From the NCBI RefSeq assembly GCF_000224085.1, contig NC_015945.1, positions 3,588,501 through 3,652,500 on the forward strand: 64,000 bases of DNA, given 5' to 3'. The DNA is from Allomuricauda ruestringensis DSM 13258. GTDB taxonomy: Bacteria > Bacteroidota > Bacteroidia > Flavobacteriales > Flavobacteriaceae. Shown here piece after piece: positions 60,380 through 64,000 of the stretch (within the stretch, counting starts at the first letter, position 1; each line of letters opens with the position of its first letter). The notes beneath the pieces are model-generated. The model ran no database searches. It saw nothing but the letters and a program-made list of their open reading frames with translations, and was not told the origin of the DNA. The translations under genes were made by a program, and so were the position numbers.

Positions 60380-61573
60380 TTATATAGAAGACTTTATGGC
60401 CGTCACCATTTTTTTGGCACGTTCGGCCACTTCTTTTTCCGACCATCCCAATTTGATCAGGCAGGATATATTTCTGGACATCCATTTATCGGATTCAGAA
60501 AAATCAGTTTTGCCGTAATCGGGTAGTGACTCAATGACGTCCTTTGGGAGTTTGCCCAAGGATTTCATTTGGGTCAAATGTTCCCATTTTTTGTAGTAAT
60601 GCCAGTTATTGTCGTACCAATAAAAACATCCATCTACCCCAGCTTCAATCAATTCCTGATGAGCCGTTTGTGCCAATTCCTCAGTGGGCATAAAGAAGCT
60701 CAGAAACGAATAGTTCTCTTCTCCTCCATCTGGAACAGTTCTAAAAACCACTTCAGGAATATGTGACAATGCTTCTCGCAAAATCGTGTAATTTCTTTTT
60801 TGAATGGCTATAAACTCATCCAAACGGGCAAGCTGAGCTACTCCTACGGCAGCATTCATCTCGGAGATTCGAAAATTATATCCTAAAATCGGATGATCTT
60901 CTGCTCCCCTATTGTTTCCGATATGGTCGTGACCGTGATCGGAATATTTGTGGGCATTTTCGTAATAACCTTCATTATTGGTGATAACGGCGCCACCTTC
61001 TCCACAGGTGATGGTTTTTACATAATCAAAAGAAAAACATCCCAAATCCCCGATACTGCCCAAAGGTTTTCCGTTATAAGTTCCACCTATGGCTTGACAG
61101 GCATCTTCCAACAATAATAAACCGTGTTTAGCGCAAATAGCTTTCAAGGCATCTAAATTGGCCATGGAACCACACATGTGCACGGGCATTACCACTTTTG
61201 TTTTTGAAGTGATGGCCTTTTCCACCGCTTCGGGCTTTAAGGTGAGGGTATCATCAATGTCAACTAAAATGGGAACGGCACCCAAAGCCAGAATGGATTC
61301 AAAACTGGCCACAAAGGTAAAGGTGGGCATAATTACCTCTTCTCCTGCTCCAACGCCTGCACTGGCCAAAGCAACTGTCAGTGCGGCAGTACCGCTACTT
61401 ACGGCATGCGCATGTTTGGACTGCATTTTTTCTGCCAAACCAGTTTCCAACTCCTTTGTTTTCCAATGTCCGTTTCGCATGGCATCGAATCCGTAGCGCA
61501 TCAACACTCCAGAGTCCATAACGTCCTGTACTTCCTTTCTTTCCTTGTCTCCAAAAAGTTCAAATCCTGGCAT
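60380..61573 (-). CDS. DegT/DnrJ/EryC1/StrS-family aminotransferase
   Basis: 397 residues from the ATG at 61571-61573; a longer open frame would overlap the upstream gene. PLP fold type I sugar-aminotransferase family: SSGTAALTVALASAGVGAGEEV, LLEDACQAIGGTYNGKPLGS with the PLP-binding Asp, FSFDYVKTITCGEGGAVITN with the PLP Lys, and GYNFRISEMNAAVGVAQL. It transfers amino groups to a keto-sugar nucleotide or related compound. No sugar biosynthesis genes are nearby, so the substrate is open. It starts 14 bases after the TSUP permease gene and may be co-transcribed with it. Confidence 0.88.
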   Translation of the reverse strand: MPGFELFGDKERKEVQDVMDSGVLMRYGFDAMRNGHWKTKELETGLAEKMQSKHAHAVSSGTAALTVALASAGVGAGEEVIMPTFTFVASFESILALGAVPILVDIDDTLTLKPEAVEKAITSKTKVVMPVHMCGSMANLDALKAICAKHGLLLLEDACQAIGGTYNGKPLGSIGDLGCFSFDYVKTITCGEGGAVITNNEGYYENAHKYSDHGHDHIGNNRGAEDHPILGYNFRISEMNAAVGVAQLARLDEFIAIQKRNYTILREALSHIPEVVFRTVPDGGEENYSFLSFFMPTEELAQTAHQELIEAGVDGCFYWYDNNWHYYKKWEHLTQMKSLGKLPKDVIESLPDYGKTDFSESDKWMSRNISCLIKLGWSEKEVAERAKKMVTAIKSSI

Positions 61574-61587
61574 ACTTGTATTATGTT

Positions 61588-62340
61588 TTAAAAAAACCAT
61601 AGTTTGATGGCCATCAAAACTACGGCTATCACTAAAAATGTTTTTATAAATCCGTCTCCCTTTTTTACAGAGAACCTACTGGCGAACCATGCCCCTGAAC
61701 CATTTCCTATGGCCAGCACAAATCCCAGTTTCCAATCTACTTTATCGTTAAACGCAAAAACAGCCAAGGCTGCGAGCATGTAAATAAACACCACGGCGAC
61801 CTTGGTGGCGTTGGACCTTACAAGGTTCATCTGATTAAAATAATGTAAAAATAGCAGCATTAAAAACCCAAGTCCGGCATTGATAAAACCACCGTAAATC
61901 CCAAAAAAGAAAAATACGATCATACTCACCCATAAATATTTACCTGTGAGACGTTCCTGCATTTCTCCTATTCTCATTTTTGGCTTAAAAATGATGATGA
62001 GCACTACGGCCAACATCACAATGGCCAAAATCCTATTAAAGGTTTCTCCATCTATGTCCACAGCAATATAGGCACCTATAATGGAACCTAAAAAGGCAGC
62101 GATGCCCAAATACAGGTTAAAGGGAAAGGTTGAAACTCCCTTGCTTCGAAAGCCAGCCGTTCCAAGCGCGGTCTGTACCACTATGGCCACTCTGTTGGTA
62201 CCATTGGCAACGGCGGGAGGCAATCCCAAAAAAATGAGAGTCGGCAAGGAAAGTAACGAACCACCTCCTGCCACGGTGTTTATAAATCCTACTGCAAAAC
62301 CTACAGCCACCAAGAGCAAATAGTGGTACCATTCTAGCAT
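61588..62340 (-). CDS. TSUP-family (TauE/SafE) permease
   Basis: 250 residues with about eight membrane helices. Family repeats: AVGFINTVAGGGSLLSLPTLIFLGLPPAVANGTNR near the N-terminus (quoted loosely; key elements N-T-x-A-G-G-G and A-N-G-T) and the second half GIYGGFINAGLGFLMLL and SNATKVAVVF. The family exports or imports sulfite, sulfoacetate and other organosulfur anions. The substrate is not known. It faces the tRNA-Ser gene across a 150-base gap. Confidence 0.9.
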   Translation of the reverse strand: MLEWYHYLLLVAVGFAVGFINTVAGGGSLLSLPTLIFLGLPPAVANGTNRVAIVVQTALGTAGFRSKGVSTFPFNLYLGIAAFLGSIIGAYIAVDIDGETFNRILAIVMLAVVLIIIFKPKMRIGEMQERLTGKYLWVSMIVFFFFGIYGGFINAGLGFLMLLFLHYFNQMNLVRSNATKVAVVFIYMLAALAVFAFNDKVDWKLGFVLAIGNGSGAWFASRFSVKKGDGFIKTFLVIAVVLMAIKLWFF

Positions 62341-62453
62341 AACACAAAGGTATGACCATTGTTTTGAAAGACATACTGATTTTTACAAACTTTGAATCCA
62401 GTTGGTGGTAAAATGATTTATGCCACGATTTAAACAATAATGCAAAAAGGTCT

Positions 62454-62483
62454 TTTGGGATAACAAAAAGCTTTATATATTTG
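62454..62483 (+). promoter_or_regulatory. Bacteroidetes-type promoter of tRNA-Ser
   Basis: TTTG (62454-62457), an 18-base gap and TATATTTG (62476-62483) match the TTTG / TAnnTTTG sigma-A consensus of this phylum, 11 bases before the tRNA. The best promoter match in the window. Confidence 0.85.
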
Positions 62484-62493
62484 CACCCGCTTA

Positions 62494-62578
62494 GGAGGAA
62501 TGGCAGAGTGGTCGAATGCGGCAGTCTTGAAAACTGTTGAGGGTCACACCTCCGGGGGTTCGAATCCCTCTTCCTCCG
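62494..62578 (+). tRNA. tRNA-Ser (anticodon TGA)
   Basis: 85 bases. Acceptor GGAGGAA (62494-62500) pairs with TTCCTCC (62571-62577), with G as discriminator base. Anticodon stem-loop CAGTCTTGAAAACTG contains TGA. A long variable arm (TTGAGGGTCACACCTCC) marks class II, serine. T arm GGGGGTTCGAATCCCT. CCA is not encoded. A tyrosine recombinase gene follows within 260 bases. Confidence 0.97.
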
Positions 62579-62603
62579 CTGAGAGACATCATCTCAAAAC
62601 AAA

Positions 62604-62636
62604 AAACCCTGTAAATTATTGATTTACAGGGTTTTT
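62604..62636 (+). terminator. Rho-independent terminator after tRNA-Ser
   Basis: AAACCCTGTAAAT (62604-62616), loop TATTG, ATTTACAGGGTTT (62622-62634), with a short T run. Thirteen perfect pairs. Confidence 0.93.
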
Positions 62637-62693
62637 CATTTTTTATGATATCAAATAATATCATTTGAAACTATATTAAAAAGTGCCACTTTC

Positions 62694-62727
62694 GGTGCCC
62701 CCTCCAATCTTTGCAAAAAGGGGCACC
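62694..62727. repeat. Inverted repeat between tRNA-Ser and the integrase gene
   Basis: GGTGCCCC (62694-62701) and GGGGCACC (62720-62727) with an 18-base spacer. Upstream is GATATCAAATAATATC. It may be a recombinase or excisionase binding site or a terminator. The remaining bases to 62830 are AT-rich and hold nothing recognisable. Confidence 0.4.
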
Positions 62728-62830
62728 TAATAACAATTAAAATGCTGTTAATCAGGTGTTTGTAATGTAAATTGTTTAATGTTTTTTTCCTAATTTCAAG
62801 GCAAATAATGTTAAATTAGGTGTCTCTTTT

Positions 62831-64000
62831 ATGGTATCTCTTCTATTCTATCTCAGAAAATACAAAAAAGACCGCGTTGGCAGGTCAACTATTTATATCA
62901 GAATCACGGTAAATGGAAGGCGTTCGGAATTCAGCACAGGTCGCAAAATTTATCCCAACACTTGGGATGCCACCAATGGAAAGGTATTGGGGTTCTCTCA
63001 AAAAGTTCGTCAACTGAATTCGCAATTAATGAAAATACGTACCGACCTATTTCGGCATGCGGACAAATTGAAAGACAAGGGCCGACCATTGACCGCTGTT
63101 TCCCTTAAGAACTCTTACCTAGGTGTGGATAAACCCTCAAAAATGTTATTGGAAATCTTTCAAGAGCACAATGAAAGGGTTGAAAAATTAGTTGGAAAAG
63201 ATTTTGCTCCTGGTACAGCAGAACGATACAAAACTGCAAAAAGCCATTTGGCCGAATATTTACAGAACGAGCTTCGAAAGAAAGATATTCCTGTCGTAGA
63301 TGTGGATCATTCCTTTATTTCAGGTTTCGAATATTATCTAAAGACAAAAAGAAAGTGCAGCCATAACACGGCAATCAAATATGTGGTGAACTTTAAAAAG
63401 ATTATAAGGATTGCTTATGCGAATGGTTGGATCAAAACAGACCCCTTTGCCAATTGGAAAGCCCGATTAAAAACTGTAGAACGGGAATTCCTGACTGATG
63501 AAGAGCTTCAACGACTAATGGATCATCCTTTTACAAATGAACGGTTGGAGCATGTAAGGGATTGTTTTGTTTTCTGTTGCTTTACCGGATTGGCCTATGC
63601 GGATGTAAAAAAACTGACACATGATGATTTTGTCATTGGAATTGATGGAGATCTTTGGATAAATACCAAACGTACCAAGACAAAGACCAAAAGCAACATT
63701 CCCGTACTTCCTACTGCATTGATGATTCTCGAAAAATACGAGCACAGTCCCTTACTTGCAGATAAAAAGGTGCTACCGGTATTGACCAATCAAAAAATGA
63801 ATGCCTATTTAAAGGAAATAGCGGACCTTAGTGGAATCAATAAACACCTGACCACTCATTTGGCCAGACACACCTTTGCCACCACTGTAACACTTTCAAA
63901 TGGAGTCTCTATCGAATCGGTAAGTAAAATGCTGGGGCATAAATCATTGCGCACCACTCAACATTACGCCAAGATTTTGAACAGAAAAGTCAGTGAGGAC
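62831..64000 (+). CDS. Tyrosine recombinase/integrase, partial
   Basis: 390 residues from the ATG at 62831, open to the right edge. The N-terminal Arm-binding domain is typical of Bacteroidetes phage and ICE integrases (STIYIRITVNGRRSEFSTG and IYPNTWDATNG). A SAM-like core-binding domain follows (about 100-200). In the catalytic domain the first Arg position is replaced within CCFTGLAYADVKKL (Ala-Tyr-Ala-Asp, as in many elements of this group), then LTTHLARHTFATT contains H-x-x-R, and MLGHKSLRTTQHYAKI has the G-H and the Tyr nucleophile. It lies beside tRNA-Ser, the likely attachment site; the rest of the element is outside the window. Confidence 0.93.
   Translation, partial: MVSLLFYLRKYKKDRVGRSTIYIRITVNGRRSEFSTGRKIYPNTWDATNGKVLGFSQKVRQLNSQLMKIRTDLFRHADKLKDKGRPLTAVSLKNSYLGVDKPSKMLLEIFQEHNERVEKLVGKDFAPGTAERYKTAKSHLAEYLQNELRKKDIPVVDVDHSFISGFEYYLKTKRKCSHNTAIKYVVNFKKIIRIAYANGWIKTDPFANWKARLKTVEREFLTDEELQRLMDHPFTNERLEHVRDCFVFCCFTGLAYADVKKLTHDDFVIGIDGDLWINTKRTKTKTKSNIPVLPTALMILEKYEHSPLLADKKVLPVLTNQKMNAYLKEIADLSGINKHLTTHLARHTFATTVTLSNGVSIESVSKMLGHKSLRTTQHYAKILNRKVSED

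Overview
The window looks like the chromosome of a marine member of the Flavobacteriaceae, possibly near Muricauda/Allomuricauda (genus level is a guess). The signs are: Bacteroidetes-type promoters (TAnnTTTG -7 boxes) in front of several genes, frequent TTG starts, many SPII lipoproteins, DUF285 surface proteins with cadherin-like domains, a degenerate RibBA, DUF1080 proteins and a DUF559 endonuclease. Most genes are housekeeping or accessory metabolism. The intergenic DNA is the unusual part: it is full of short-period degenerate tandem arrays and dispersed palindromic repeats.

Left part (1-16 kb). A tilS fragment is followed by two related surface-lipoprotein genes in opposite orientation (1082-2968 on + and 9198-10856 on -). 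They share leader sequence, terminator and flanking 7/8-bp arrays, and enclose pabB, a flavin reductase, a membrane acyltransferase-like gene and lpdA. Next come a divergent Lrp regulator and methionine gamma-lyase, an NhaC-family transporter that may carry methionine, and a peroxiredoxin/thioredoxin operon.

Centre (16-40 kb). This holds dgkA, an ftsK-lolA-lptF/G-ribB string and a cobalamin uptake locus (TonB receptor behind a cobalamin riboswitch, divergent from btuFCD). rmuC follows, then a DUF559 endonuclease embedded in repeats, the oxidative pentose phosphate genes (zwf-pgl divergent from gnd), a ChaN-like protein, an S9 peptidase and a DUF885-like lipoprotein.

Right part (40-64 kb) is more accessory. 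It contains an AT-rich two-gene DUF1828/DUF6978-like module next to a 110-bp imperfect palindrome and a truncated methyltransferase copy. An unusual XRE-membrane-serine hydrolase fusion follows, with an amidohydrolase lacking its first metal motif, a serine hydrolase with TPRs, a MoaD-like gene that lost its C-terminal Gly-Gly, two DUF1080 genes, an amidase/M14 peptidase pair, an IS110-family insertion with a structured noncoding end, a cytochrome c/FG-GAP protein, pirin, another serine hydrolase and a duplicated 82-bp hairpin unit. The window ends with tRNA-Ser(TGA) and a partial tyrosine recombinase, the usual edge of an integrative element that continues past base 64000.

Working together: many right-side products are exported hydrolases acting on peptides, D-amino-acid derivatives or peptidoglycan. 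The best candidates for something new are the transmembrane HTH-serine hydrolase fusion with its palindromic operator candidate, the DUF1828/DUF6978 module, and the genome-specific 7/8-bp word arrays.
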